This document shows, piece after piece, positions 10,733 to 19,269 of a DNA stretch of 34,513 nucleotides. Source of the stretch: Pseudomonadota bacterium. GTDB lineage: Bacteria; Pseudomonadota; Gammaproteobacteria; Burkholderiales; Burkholderiaceae_C. The position numbers and the translations under genes are program-made. The notes beneath the pieces were generated by a model. The model saw only the letters and a program-made list of their open reading frames with translations, made no database searches and was not told the origin of the DNA. The stretch is from the NCBI GenBank assembly GCA_021808405.1, contig JAKBBQ010000008.1, positions 1-34,513 of the forward strand, read 5' to 3'. Within the stretch, counting starts at the first letter, position 1. Every line of letters starts with the position of its first letter.

Positions 10733-11998
10733 TCAGGTTCCCCAGGCGACCCAGGCCAGCGACAGCAGCATGCTGCCGGCCAGCCACGCGGCCGCCGGCA
10801 GCATGCTGCGGCGGCGCGACAGTCCCAGCGCATACAGCGCCTTGAGCAGGTTGTTGCTGCCCGAGGCGATGAGCACCGCGTGGATGACCGCCGACTCCGA
10901 GACCGCGAAGTGACCGGCGAGCAGCGACAGCACGAAGGGGTCGATGTCGCTGAAGCCGACGACAAAGCTCAACACGTTCAATCCCCGCACCCCGAAGCGG
11001 GTGGTGACGAAGGCGGTCAGCGCGGCGAAGGCCACGAACAGCCCGGCGAACAGGAATGCCACCGGCAGGTCCAGGGGGTTGCGCGCCTGCAGGCGCGCGC
11101 CCGCCGGGGACGCGGCGGCGCCGCGCCGCCACAGCAGCCAGGCCACGGCCAGGCTGAGGGCGCACAGCACGCCGAAAGGCAGCGCCAGGCGCAGCGCGGC
11201 GTCGCGGTGGCCGAGCACCGCGATCACTCCCCACAGCCGCAGGTACATCATCGCGGTGGCCAGCACGGTGGCCGCCGGGGCCTGGGCGGCCAGCGCCGCG
11301 TCCTGGCGCGCCTGGCGGGCCAGGACCACGGTGGCCGCGGTGCTGGAATAGACCCCGCCCAGCATGCCGGTCAGCAACGCGGACGCCTTGGGAAACAGGT
11401 AGGCATGCGCCAGGTAGCCGCAGTAGGAGATCGCCGAAATCACCACCACCGCCATCCACACCTTGGCGTAGCTGATGTCGGGCAGTCCGGCGATGGGGGT
11501 GTCGGGGAGCAGAGGCAGCACCAGCCCGGCGATGATCAGGAACTTCGCCAGCGTGACCCCCTCGGACACCGGCATGGCGTCGGAAATCTTGCGGATCAGC
11601 GGCTTTTCGGCCAGCATCAAGACGGCCACGATCAGCACCGCGGCCGGCATCCACGCCGGCTGCGTCTGCACCAGCGGCCCCAGCGCATAGGCCAGCAGCG
11701 CGATCACCCCGGGCAGCAGCGCGCCTGCGCCGTCCGAGCCCGCGGCGCGCGCCAGGTCCACCGCCAGCCACGCGGCCAGCGCCAGCAGCCCGCCGAGGTA
11801 GAGTCCGCGCGGCTGCCGGCCGTCGAGCAGCCACAGCACGAATCCCGCGGCGCCGATCAGCGCCAGCGTGCGGGTGGTGCCGAAGCCCACCCCTTCGTCC
11901 TGGGCGCGCCGGTAGCTGTGCAGTTCCAGCCCCAGCACGAAGGCCGCCACGGTGGTCGCGGCGAACTGCAGCAGCAGCGGGGGCAGCGCGGTGGACAT
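10733..11998 (-). CDS. MgtC/SapB-DUF4010 family integral membrane protein
   Basis: The 421-residue protein is almost wholly membrane helices. The N-terminal ~140 residues have the MgtC/SapB-like pattern (LGLELHSYRRAQDEGVGFGTTRTLALIGAAG, residues about 22-52, shown here as a region), and the remainder matches DUF4010, with RKISDAMP, YSSTAATVVLARQA and NVLSFVVGFSDIDPFVLS. Function is unproven; relatives are linked to magnesium limitation and membrane potential. It starts 26 bases after phaC on the same strand, so the two are probably cotranscribed, an unusual pairing. The start is ATG 11998. Confidence 0.85.
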   Translation of the reverse strand: MSTALPPLLLQFAATTVAAFVLGLELHSYRRAQDEGVGFGTTRTLALIGAAGFVLWLLDGRQPRGLYLGGLLALAAWLAVDLARAAGSDGAGALLPGVIALLAYALGPLVQTQPAWMPAAVLIVAVLMLAEKPLIRKISDAMPVSEGVTLAKFLIIAGLVLPLLPDTPIAGLPDISYAKVWMAVVVISAISYCGYLAHAYLFPKASALLTGMLGGVYSSTAATVVLARQARQDAALAAQAPAATVLATAMMYLRLWGVIAVLGHRDAALRLALPFGVLCALSLAVAWLLWRRGAAASPAGARLQARNPLDLPVAFLFAGLFVAFAALTAFVTTRFGVRGLNVLSFVVGFSDIDPFVLSLLAGHFAVSESAVIHAVLIASGSNNLLKALYALGLSRRRSMLPAAAWLAGSMLLSLAWVAWGT

Positions 11999-12024
11999 GG
12001 GGCTGCGCTCGCGCCCGCGGCGGC

Positions 12025-13935
12025 TCAGCGCTGCAGCACGTACTCGCCGGGGGCGTCGCCGTAGGCCGGCGAGGCCAGCGGCGGCGGATCGGCCGCAGCC
12101 GAGCTGCGCTGCTTGAGCCAGTCGGACCAGAAGGGCCACCACGATCCCTGCTGCTCGGCGGCCTGCGCAAGCCAGTGCTCGGGGTCCAGGTAGGGTCGCC
12201 CCGGTTCGCGCAGCGACCAGTGGAAGTGCCGGCCGGCATGCCCCGGCTCGCTGACGATGCCGGCGTTGTGGCCCCCGGTGGTCAGCACGAAGGTGATCGG
12301 GGAATGCGCCAGCAGGTGGATCTTGTAGACCGAGTGCCAAGGTGCGACGTGGTCGCTCTCGGTGCCGACGACAAACCACGGCTGCGGCGCGTCCTCCACG
12401 CTGACCGCCTGTCCGTCCACCCGCCAGCGCCCTTCGGCGAGGTCGTTGTCCAGGTACATGCCCCGCAGGTATTCGCTGTGCATGCGGTAGGGCATGCGGG
12501 TGGCGTCGGCGTTCCAGGCCATCAGGTCGTTGGGCGGGCGGCGCTGGCCCAGCAGGTACTCGCGGGTGATGCGCGACCAGATCAGGTCGTAGGAGCGCAG
12601 CATCTGGAACGCGCCGGCCATCTGGGTGGTGTCCAGGTAGCCCTGGGCCCACATCATGTCCTCGAGGAAGCTCACCTGGCTTTCGTCGATGAACAGCGAC
12701 AACTCCCCCGGCTCGGTGAAATCGGTCTGCGAGGCCAGCAGGGTCAGCGTGGCCAGCCGGCGGTCGCCGCGCAGCCCCAGCGCGGCCGCCGCGATGGCCA
12801 GCAGGGTGCCGCCCAGGCAATAGCCGGCGGCGTGCACCGGGGTGCCGGGGCAGATGCGGCAGACCGCGTCGAGCGCGGCCAGCGGGCCGAGTTCGAGGTA
12901 GTCGTGCATGCCCAGGTCGCGATCCTGTCCGCTGGGATTCCTCCACGAGATCATGAACACCGTGTGTCCCTGGTCGACCAGGTAGCGCACCAGCGAGTTG
13001 GCGGGCGACAGGTCGAGGATGTAGTACTTCATGATCCACGCCGGGATGATCAGCAGCGGCTCGGGATGGACCTTCGGGGTCGTCGGCGCGTACTGGATGA
13101 GTTCGATCAGGCGGTTGCGGTACACCACCTTGCCGGGGGTCCGCGCGACGTCGCGTCCCGGCAGGAAGTTCTCGGTGCCGGCCGCCGGCGCGCCGGCCAG
13201 GCTGCGCTGCAGGTCGTCGTGCCAGATCCCCAGGCCGCGCAGCAGGTTGAGCCCGCCGCTGCCCAGCGTGGCGCCCAGCACCTCGGGGTTGGTCGCCGGC
13301 AGGTTGTTGGGCGCCAGGGTGTCCAGCCACTGCCGGGCGGCGAAGGCCACCACCTGTTCGTGGTGGCTCGACACCCCGCGTACCCCGGTCGTGGCCTGGC
13401 GCCACCAGTCCTGCTGCAGCAAGAAGGCCTGCTGCACCAGGTTGAAGGGGAAGCGCTGCCAGTCGGGGTGGCTGAAGCGCCGGTCGCGGTCCTCGGCGCG
13501 GACGCAGCAACTCGGGTCGGGTTCGCCGTGGCGGTGGGCCAGCACATGCGCCGCGTAGCTGGCGTACACCGAGGCCATGCGCAGCGCCTCGGCGCCCAGT
13601 TCCAGGCGCTTGCCCGGCGCGGCCATCAGGTGGGTCCACCAATCGGCGGCCGCCAGGCCCAGCGAGGCCGGCGAAAGGCCCCCGGTGCGCCGTGCCTGCA
13701 TCGCATGCGCGGCGCGGTCGATCAGCTTGGCGATGCCGCTGTCGGGCGGCGGAGGAGGGCGCAGCCGTGGCGCCGGGACGGCCGGCGGGGCCGCGGCAGG
13801 CGCGGAACTCGCGGCGGGGGTCGGAGCAGCGTGCTGCGCCGCCGCGGCCGGCCCAGCTCGGCGGCTCATCGGGCGAGCCTGCCGCGCAGACGTGGCGCGG
13901 CGTGGCGTTGCGGCCGGGCGCGACTGTGGCTTCAT
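12025..13935 (-). CDS. phaC: Class I poly(3-hydroxyalkanoate) synthase
   Basis: The 636-residue product has the PHA synthase alpha/beta-hydrolase fold with the lipase-like box GYCLGG carrying catalytic Cys373, catalytic Asp528 (SDHVAPWHS) and His556 (GHNAG). It polymerises (R)-3-hydroxyacyl-CoA into PHB on granules. It is longer than the Cupriavidus enzyme (589) because of a Pro/Ala/Arg-rich N-terminal tail of about 65 residues. Start ATG 13935 is preferred because GGAG lies seven bases upstream. Conserved blocks include NFLPGRDVARTPGKVVYRN and PLLIIPAWIMKYYILDL. The gene converges on the phasin/phaB/ppk2 run. A perfect FNR-type palindrome lies 67 bases upstream of the start. Confidence 0.93.
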   Translation of the reverse strand: MKPQSRPAATPRRATSARQARPMSRRAGPAAAAQHAAPTPAASSAPAAAPPAVPAPRLRPPPPPDSGIAKLIDRAAHAMQARRTGGLSPASLGLAAADWWTHLMAAPGKRLELGAEALRMASVYASYAAHVLAHRHGEPDPSCCVRAEDRDRRFSHPDWQRFPFNLVQQAFLLQQDWWRQATTGVRGVSSHHEQVVAFAARQWLDTLAPNNLPATNPEVLGATLGSGGLNLLRGLGIWHDDLQRSLAGAPAAGTENFLPGRDVARTPGKVVYRNRLIELIQYAPTTPKVHPEPLLIIPAWIMKYYILDLSPANSLVRYLVDQGHTVFMISWRNPSGQDRDLGMHDYLELGPLAALDAVCRICPGTPVHAAGYCLGGTLLAIAAAALGLRGDRRLATLTLLASQTDFTEPGELSLFIDESQVSFLEDMMWAQGYLDTTQMAGAFQMLRSYDLIWSRITREYLLGQRRPPNDLMAWNADATRMPYRMHSEYLRGMYLDNDLAEGRWRVDGQAVSVEDAPQPWFVVGTESDHVAPWHSVYKIHLLAHSPITFVLTTGGHNAGIVSEPGHAGRHFHWSLREPGRPYLDPEHWLAQAAEQQGSWWPFWSDWLKQRSSAAADPPPLASPAYGDAPGEYVLQR

Positions 13936-13973
13936 ACCAGACTCCAGTGACCGTGCGATCCACCGATGCCGTA

Positions 13974-14015
13974 TTTGTAACGCCGCGTGGCCGGGATGCG
14001 CTTGACGCCGGTCAA
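13974..14015 (-). promoter_or_regulatory. Predicted class II Crp/FNR-activated promoter of phaC
   Basis: TTGACGCCGGTCAA at 14002-14015 is a perfect inverted repeat with 5-bp arms and a 4-base spacer, differing from the FNR pattern TTGAT-N4-ATCAA only by a symmetric change of the fifth base. On the minus strand the hexamer TACAAA (13979-13974, four of six matches to TATAAT) sits exactly 32 bases from the palindrome centre. This is the spacing expected when the activator is centred at -41.5. It lies in an AT-rich patch of otherwise GC-rich DNA. The predicted start of transcription is near 13967, giving a short leader before the phaC ATG. Confidence 0.55.
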
Positions 14016-14108
14016 CCCCGCTGTCGCGCCGCTGCCAGCGTGCGCGAGCCGGGCGATGCGCAGGCAAAATACCCCTTTCGGCTTCGTGAAGCGAACAAGG
14101 ACCGATCC

Positions 14109-15434
14109 ATGCGAGTCACAGTCATCGGCGCCGGCTATGTCGGCCTCGTCACCGCGGCGTGTTTCGCCGATGTCGGCAACACGGTAGTGTGCGTGGAGCG
14201 CGACCCCGTGCGCCTGGCTGCGCTGCGTCAGGCGCAAGTGCCGTTCTACGAGCCGGGGCTGAGCGAACTCGTCGCGCGCAACAGCGCGGCGGGGCGCATG
14301 CGCTTTGTCTCCGACTTGTCGCAGGGACTGGACCAGGCACAGGTGTGTTTCATCGCGGTGGGGACCCCCCCGCTGGCCAGCGGACAGGCCGACATGAGCC
14401 AGGTGCGGGGCGCCGCCGCGGAGATCGGGCAGCAGGTGCAGGGGTCGCTGGTGGTGGTGCAGAAGTCCACCGCGCCGGTGGGCACGGTGGCGATGGTGCA
14501 GGAGCTGATCGAGCGCGAGATGGCCGCGCGCGGCGTAGGGCATTGGGTGCGGGTGGTCAGCAACCCCGAGTTCCTGAAGGAAGGAACCGCCATCGACGAC
14601 TTCACCCGGGGCGACCGCATCGTGCTGGGCAGCCGCGACGAGCGCGCGGTGGCGGTGATGCGCGAACTCTACCGACCGTTCAACCGGAACCATGAAAAGA
14701 TCATGGTGATGGATCCTGCCAGCTCGGAGCTGACCAAGTACGCGGCCAACACCATGCTGGCGACGAGGATCTCGTTCATGAACGAAGTCGCTCGCCTGGC
14801 CGAGGCGGTCGGTGCCGACATCGAGCAGGTGCGGCTGGGGATGGGGGTCGATCACCGCATCGGCAGTCATTTCCTTTATGCCGGGGCGGGATATGGCGGG
14901 TCGTGTTTTCCGAAGGACGTCAAGGCGCTGGCGTTCATGGCTCGCCAGGCCGGCCTGCGCGCCGAACTGACCGAGGCGGTGGATTCGGTCAACCAACGCC
15001 AGAAACAGCGATTGTTCGAAAAGATCGCCGGCCATTTCGCGGCCGACGGCTTGCGCGGCAAGACCTTCGCGGTATGGGGGCTGGCGTTCAAGCCCAACAC
15101 CGACGACATGCGCGACGCGCCGTCGATCGACCTCATCGAGGCCCTGCTCGGCGCCGGCGCCAGGGTGCGCGCCTACGACCCGGTGGCCTTGGAGTCGGCG
15201 CGCAGGCTGTGGCCGGCGCGCGAAGGCCTGGAGCTGGTGGGCGACGCGCAAGGCGCGCTCGACGGCGCCGACGCGCTGGTCGTGGTCACCGAGTGGCTGG
15301 CCTTCCGTTCGCCCGACTTCGACCAGCTCGCCGCGCGCCTGAAGGCGCGCGTGGTCTTCGACGGGCGCAACCTGTGGGAGCCTGCCAGCGTGCGCGCCGC
15401 CGGGCTGCAGTACTACGGCATCGGGCGCGGCTGA
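14109..15434 (+). CDS. ugd: UDP-glucose 6-dehydrogenase
   Basis: The 441-residue protein has the N-terminal NAD loop GAGYVGLVTAACFADVGN (7-24), the conserved NPEFLKEGTAIDDF segment, and GGSCFPKD with catalytic Cys266. The C-terminal domain has WGLAFKPNTDDMRDAPS. It oxidises UDP-glucose to UDP-glucuronate in two NAD-dependent steps for capsule, exopolysaccharide or lipid A decoration; no glycan gene adjoins it here. AAGGA lies seven bases before the ATG. It is divergent from phaC and its last 22 bases overlap the tail of the convergent ATP-grasp-like gene. A GDP-mannose dehydrogenase is the less likely alternative. Confidence 0.93.
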   Translation: MRVTVIGAGYVGLVTAACFADVGNTVVCVERDPVRLAALRQAQVPFYEPGLSELVARNSAAGRMRFVSDLSQGLDQAQVCFIAVGTPPLASGQADMSQVRGAAAEIGQQVQGSLVVVQKSTAPVGTVAMVQELIEREMAARGVGHWVRVVSNPEFLKEGTAIDDFTRGDRIVLGSRDERAVAVMRELYRPFNRNHEKIMVMDPASSELTKYAANTMLATRISFMNEVARLAEAVGADIEQVRLGMGVDHRIGSHFLYAGAGYGGSCFPKDVKALAFMARQAGLRAELTEAVDSVNQRQKQRLFEKIAGHFAADGLRGKTFAVWGLAFKPNTDDMRDAPSIDLIEALLGAGARVRAYDPVALESARRLWPAREGLELVGDAQGALDGADALVVVTEWLAFRSPDFDQLAARLKARVVFDGRNLWEPASVRAAGLQYYGIGRG

Positions 15435-16756
15435 AGCGCCAGTTCGGGAGGCGAACCGGGCGGCGTGGTCAGCACCGGGGCGAAGCCTCCACCCGGCGTG
15501 CGGAAATTCGTCGTCTGCCCCTGGTACAGCCGGGCGCTGAACCATTGCACCCGGCCTTCGTAGGCGTAGGCCCGCAGGTCGAACTTGAGCGGCGGCTGCT
15601 CGCCTCCGACATGCCGCACCCCGGGGGGCTGCAAGCGCTGGGCGACAAAGCCGCCGCCGCGGATGTGCTCCCAGACCGCTCGGGTGAGCTTGGCGCCGCG
15701 GTAGGCGGCGCGCGCGCCGTAGCCCCCCCAGGGCTTGAAGAACCACTCCCGCCGCTGTTCCCACAGCGGCCCGGCGTTGTCCGGTCCGACCAGCAGGGTG
15801 TGCGGGACATGGCGCTGCAGCAGCTCGGCGCGTGTCGCGTCCAGCCCCAGCGAGCCGAGCGCGGCGGCGTCGCACAGCAGCGCCAGGTTGCGTTTGTCGG
15901 CCAGCAGCGCGTGCACCCGCGGGTGCGGGGTGACCACCGCCAGGTCCTGCTCCCAGGCCTGGCGCAGCGCCCGCAGCGCATCGCCGTCGAGCGCGAAGTC
16001 GGTCAGCCGGTTGTACACCAGGTCCACGGGTTCGTCGCGCAGCCACAGCCGGCCGTCGGCGCAGTGCAACTCGCCGGGGTCGGCGATGCGCGCGTCCAGG
16101 CCGGCGCGCTCGAACAGCCGCGCGTAGAGCAGGAATTCGGCGTACAGGTATTGCCGGGTCGGCTGTTCATCGACCACGACGATCCGTCGCGGGCGGCCGT
16201 GGCGCCCGGCGGCGCGCCACTCGCGCAGGAACATGCGCAGGATGTCGCGCTCGAAGTCGGCGACCGAGTCGGCTCCCGGGACCATCTCGCGCATGGCGTC
16301 GCAGCAGGCGCGCTGGGCGCGCGCCAGCGCCGCCGACAGCAACGCGCCGCCCGGGTTGCTGTTGATCTCGATCAGGTGCAGCGCGCCGGACTCGAGGTGG
16401 AAGTCCAGTCCCAGGAACAGCCCCGGGCAACCCGGCTCGTGCAGTGCCGCGGCGGGGGCGTAGCGCAGCACCCGCTCGCGCCAGCCCGGCAGCAGGCTGG
16501 TCGCGTGCACCGCCTCGACGACCTCGCGCATGGCCTGCAGCCAGGCCGCGTCGACGAATACCGGCAGCGCCGAGAACAGGTGAGGGTTGCGCTCGCGCAC
16601 CAGTTCGTACAGCCCCGGTTCGCCGAGTTCGACCTCCAGCGCGTGGCGCAACTGGCGCTGATCCAGGCTCAGGCAGGCGCAGTCGCGGTTCCACTGCAGC
16701 ATCCCCGAATCCAGCGCCGCGGGGGCTGCGGCGAGGGCTTCAGGCGGGGGAGCCAT
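15413..16756 (-). CDS. ATP-grasp-like protein of unknown substrate, partner of AsnO
   Basis: The 447-residue protein starts at ATG 16756, inside the end of the AsnO gene (17-base overlap), implying translational coupling. Its N-terminal half ends in LGLDFHLESGALHLIEINSN (115-134), resembling the Glu-x-Asn metal-binding motif of ATP-grasp ligases. The C-terminal half has DLVYNRLTDF (245-254), an ATP-contacting FFKPWGGYGARAAYRG (339-354) and a closing KFDLRAYAY...TTNFRTPGGG block. The Glu-x-Asn motif lies before the Lys-Pro loop, the reverse of ordinary ATP-grasp order, so a permuted or duplicated fold is possible. ATP-grasp enzymes join carboxylates to amines through acyl phosphates; here the product may be the AsnO substrate. 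It is not the usual Ngg synthetase, which carries a GNAT domain. Confidence 0.7.
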   Translation of the reverse strand: MAPPPEALAAAPAALDSGMLQWNRDCACLSLDQRQLRHALEVELGEPGLYELVRERNPHLFSALPVFVDAAWLQAMREVVEAVHATSLLPGWRERVLRYAPAAALHEPGCPGLFLGLDFHLESGALHLIEINSNPGGALLSAALARAQRACCDAMREMVPGADSVADFERDILRMFLREWRAAGRHGRPRRIVVVDEQPTRQYLYAEFLLYARLFERAGLDARIADPGELHCADGRLWLRDEPVDLVYNRLTDFALDGDALRALRQAWEQDLAVVTPHPRVHALLADKRNLALLCDAAALGSLGLDATRAELLQRHVPHTLLVGPDNAGPLWEQRREWFFKPWGGYGARAAYRGAKLTRAVWEHIRGGGFVAQRLQPPGVRHVGGEQPPLKFDLRAYAYEGRVQWFSARLYQGQTTNFRTPGGGFAPVLTTPPGSPPELALQPRPMP

Positions 16757-18530
16757 CGACGTGCACCTGCAACCACCACTCGAGCAGCGCCGCATGCCAC
16801 AGCTTGGAGCCGCGGATGCGGGTGAAATGCTCCGGCGCCTGCGGCCGCTGCAGAAGTCGCGCGAGGTAGTCGGGCTGGTAGAGGCCGCGCTGGCGACACG
16901 CCGGGCCGAGCAGGATGTCGCGCATCAGGTCCAGGAAGGGGCCTTGCACCCGGTGCAGCGCAGGTACCGGGAAATACCCCTTCGGGCGGTCGACCACGGA
17001 GTCGGGAAGCAGCCCGCGGGCGACGGCCTTCAGCGGGTACTTGCCACCTTCGCGCAGCCGCAGCGCCGGGGGCATCGCGGCGCCGAGCTCGACCACCTCG
17101 CGGTCGAGGAAAGGCACGCGGACTTCCAGCGCGTGGGCCATCGGCAGGTTGTCCACCCGCTTGACCGGATCGTCGACGATCAGCGTGGTGGCGTCGAGCC
17201 GCAGCACGCGGTCGAGGAATTCGTCGGCTCCGTCGAGCTGCAACTGCTCGTCCAGCCACTCGGAAGTCAAGTCGGGGACGTGGAACTCCGGGGCGATGAA
17301 GCGCAGCCATTCTTCGTGGTCGCGGTCGAAATAATGCTCGGCGAATCGCTGCAATGGCGTGCCGCGCTGGGCCTGCATCAGCGGGTACCAGAAGTATCCG
17401 GCGAACACCTCGTCGGCCCCCTGGCCGGCCAGCACCACCTTGAGGTCGCGCCCGACCCATTGCGACAGCAGGTCGAAGGCGACCACGTCGTGGCTGAACA
17501 TCGGTTCGGTCATGCGCGCCACGGTGTGCGGCAGTTCGCGCAGTACCGCGTCGCGCTCCACCAGCAGCTTGTGGTGGCGGCTGCCGACCTGGCTGGCGAC
17601 GAGGTCGGAGTACTCGAACTCGTCGGCCCGCTCGGCATCGGCGGCATCGGTTGCGAAGCCCAGCGAGTAGGTGCGCAGATCCGAGGTGCCGGCGAGCATC
17701 GCCGCCAGCAGGCTGGAGTCCAGCCCGCCCGACAGCAGCACCCCGACCGGCACGTCGGCCGCCTGCAGGTGACTGCGCAGCGAGCGCTGCAAGGCGTCGC
17801 GGGTCCTGTCGATCCACTGCGGCCCGGTGGGCGCCGGGCTCGGTCGCAGCGCCCGCAGCCGCCAGTAGCGGGTGCGGCTGCGCAGCCCGTCCAGCCGTAC
17901 CCGCAGGGTGTGCGCCGGGGGCAGCTTGCGCACCCCGCGCAGCACGGTGCGCGGCGCCGGCACCACCGCATGCAGGGTGAACAGGTGGTGCAGCGCGACC
18001 TCGTCGAGCCGCCGGTCGACGCCGCCGGCGGCCAGCAGCGCCGGCAGGCTGGATGCGAAGCGCAGCCGGCTTCCGTCCTCGGCCAGGTACAGCGGCTTCA
18101 TGCCCAGGCGGTCGCGTGCCAGCAGCAGTTCGCGGCTGCGCGGATCCCACAGTGCGAAGGCGAACATGCCCTCCAGCCGCGACACCGCGGCGTCGCCCCA
18201 TTGCGCGTAGGCCTTGAGGATCACCTCGGTGTCGCCGCTGGAGGCGAAGGCATGGCCCAGCGCGCGCAACTGCTCGCGCAGCTCGCGGTAGTTGTAGATC
18301 ACCCCGTTGAACACCAGCACGCAGCCGCTGGCGGCATCGACCATCGGCTGGTCGCTGGCCGGGCTGAGGTCGATGATCGACAGCCGGCGGTGGCCGAAGG
18401 CCACGCTTTCGCAGTTCCACGATCCTTCGTGGTCGGGTCCGCGCGGCGCCAGCGCGCGCGCCATGCGTGCCACGGCCCGGGTGTCGGCCGGCAGGCCGTC
18501 GAAGCGCAACTCTCCGCAGATTCCGCACAT
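16740..18530 (-). CDS. asnO: AsnO-type glutamine amidotransferase (N-acetylglutaminylglutamine amide family)
   Basis: The 596-residue protein must start at ATG 18530, because Cys2 of MCGICGELRF is the N-terminal nucleophile of the class II glutaminase domain. Arg48/49 (GHRRLSIID), Asn75 (FNGVIYNY) and Asp100 (SGDTEV) line that site. The asparagine-synthetase domain has SGGLDSS (267-273). Segments such as SLPALLAAGGVD, VVPAPRTVL.GVRKLPPA and EPMFSHDVVAF...GQGADEVFAGY fit the subgroup that amidates the osmolyte dipeptide N-acetylglutaminylglutamine rather than AsnB. GGAGGG lies 10 bases upstream. The companion gene downstream is an ATP-grasp-like protein, not ngg, so the actual substrate is uncertain. 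Confidence 0.85.
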   Translation of the reverse strand: MCGICGELRFDGLPADTRAVARMARALAPRGPDHEGSWNCESVAFGHRRLSIIDLSPASDQPMVDAASGCVLVFNGVIYNYRELREQLRALGHAFASSGDTEVILKAYAQWGDAAVSRLEGMFAFALWDPRSRELLLARDRLGMKPLYLAEDGSRLRFASSLPALLAAGGVDRRLDEVALHHLFTLHAVVPAPRTVLRGVRKLPPAHTLRVRLDGLRSRTRYWRLRALRPSPAPTGPQWIDRTRDALQRSLRSHLQAADVPVGVLLSGGLDSSLLAAMLAGTSDLRTYSLGFATDAADAERADEFEYSDLVASQVGSRHHKLLVERDAVLRELPHTVARMTEPMFSHDVVAFDLLSQWVGRDLKVVLAGQGADEVFAGYFWYPLMQAQRGTPLQRFAEHYFDRDHEEWLRFIAPEFHVPDLTSEWLDEQLQLDGADEFLDRVLRLDATTLIVDDPVKRVDNLPMAHALEVRVPFLDREVVELGAAMPPALRLREGGKYPLKAVARGLLPDSVVDRPKGYFPVPALHRVQGPFLDLMRDILLGPACRQRGLYQPDYLARLLQRPQAPEHFTRIRGSKLWHAALLEWWLQVHVDGSPA

Positions 18531-18766
18531 CGGCCGAAGGCCCTCCGATGGGCCCTCGCCGCCGCGGCACGGCGCAGCGTTCATCCGGCAAAGGCAACCT
18601 CGCCATTGTGCGCCGCGGCAGCCGCGCGCAAGCAGGCGCCGTCTGACGCCGATCAAGCCAGCCGCAGATCGCCCCGGCCGCGGGCCGCGCGCAGCGGCCT
18701 TGAAGACCGGGGCGATGCCCCCAGATAGCCCAGCAGGCGGCGAACGGAGTACCATCGCAGCCTCAC

Positions 18767-19126
18767 GGGGCCGATCCGGTTTCGACGTGAATGTTGAAGT
18801 TGTGGAGTGCATGCCGAGCACCAGTTCGCTCGTAAATCCACTGGAAACAAAGTAAACGCGAACGACGAAAGTTTCGCTCTCGCGGCCTAAGGGCTGCGGG
18901 CCTCGCAACGGTTCGCTGATGGGCCGGGGCGGCAACGCCTGCGAGGTCATCCACATCAGCTCGTGAAGACGTGCGCCGCGTGCGCCTTCATTAAACCCAG
19001 CGGATCGCCGGTCCAGGAGGGTGTGCATCCCCGCCTGGTCGGTTAAAACCAAACGATGACACTAAGCATGTAGAGCTTGCGACCGATAGTTTGCGGACGG
19101 GGGTTCAATTCCCCCCGGCTCCACCA
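18767..19126 (+). ncRNA. ssrA: Transfer-messenger RNA (tmRNA), one-piece
   Basis: The 5' end GGGGCCGATCCGGTTTCGAC and the 3' end CCGGCTCCACCA pair as a tRNA-like acceptor stem (GGGGCC with GGCTCC, one G-U), and the T arm GGGGGTTCAATTCCCCC is intact. The CCA end is encoded. The tag frame follows AGTAAAC and reads ANDESFALAA then TAA. With SmpB, tmRNA frees stalled ribosomes and tags the nascent chain for proteolysis. At 360 nt it is of normal length and of the ordinary non-permuted type, unlike the two-piece tmRNAs of some betaproteobacteria. A strong terminator follows five bases after CCA. No tRNA or integrase gene adjoins it. Confidence 0.97.
18858..18890 (+). other. tmRNA proteolysis tag reading frame
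   Basis: Resume codon GCG at 18858 opens ten codons encoding ANDESFALAA, closed by TAA at 18888-18890. The ALAA end is the expected ClpXP degron and ANDE is typical of betaproteobacterial tags. Confidence 0.93.
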
Positions 19127-19130
19127 ACAT

Positions 19131-19168
19131 AGGCGCCAAGTATTGGATACTTGGCGCCTTTTTCTTTT
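19131..19168 (+). terminator. Rho-independent terminator of ssrA
   Basis: A perfect 13-bp stem (AGGCGCCAAGTAT paired with ATACTTGGCGCCT) closes a 3-base TGG loop, and TTTTTCTTTT follows directly. This is the clearest intrinsic terminator in the window, placed just after the tmRNA CCA end. Confidence 0.93.
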
Positions 19169-19269
19169 CGGCTCGGCAGGTCGTCCCCTTGAGGTGTGAC
19201 ACGCCGATGCGCACCTGCCGGATGCGGACGGTCCTCCGCAACCTTTTTCCGGCGACAATGGGTGCCGCA

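Noticed and set aside
12175-13950. Long plus-strand ORF antisense to phaC (similar ones over DUF4010, asnO, paa genes and the symporter)
   Set aside because: The opposite strand encodes proteins with intact catalytic motifs; the long open antisense frames are a by-product of high GC at third positions.
18700-18766. Promoter of ssrA (TACCAT at 18750-18755)
   Set aside because: No -35 element lies at a suitable distance, so the call could not be supported.
18767-19168. tmRNA as attachment site of a genomic island
   Set aside because: tmRNA 3' ends are common integration sites, but no integrase, duplicated 3' end or mobile gene is seen nearby.
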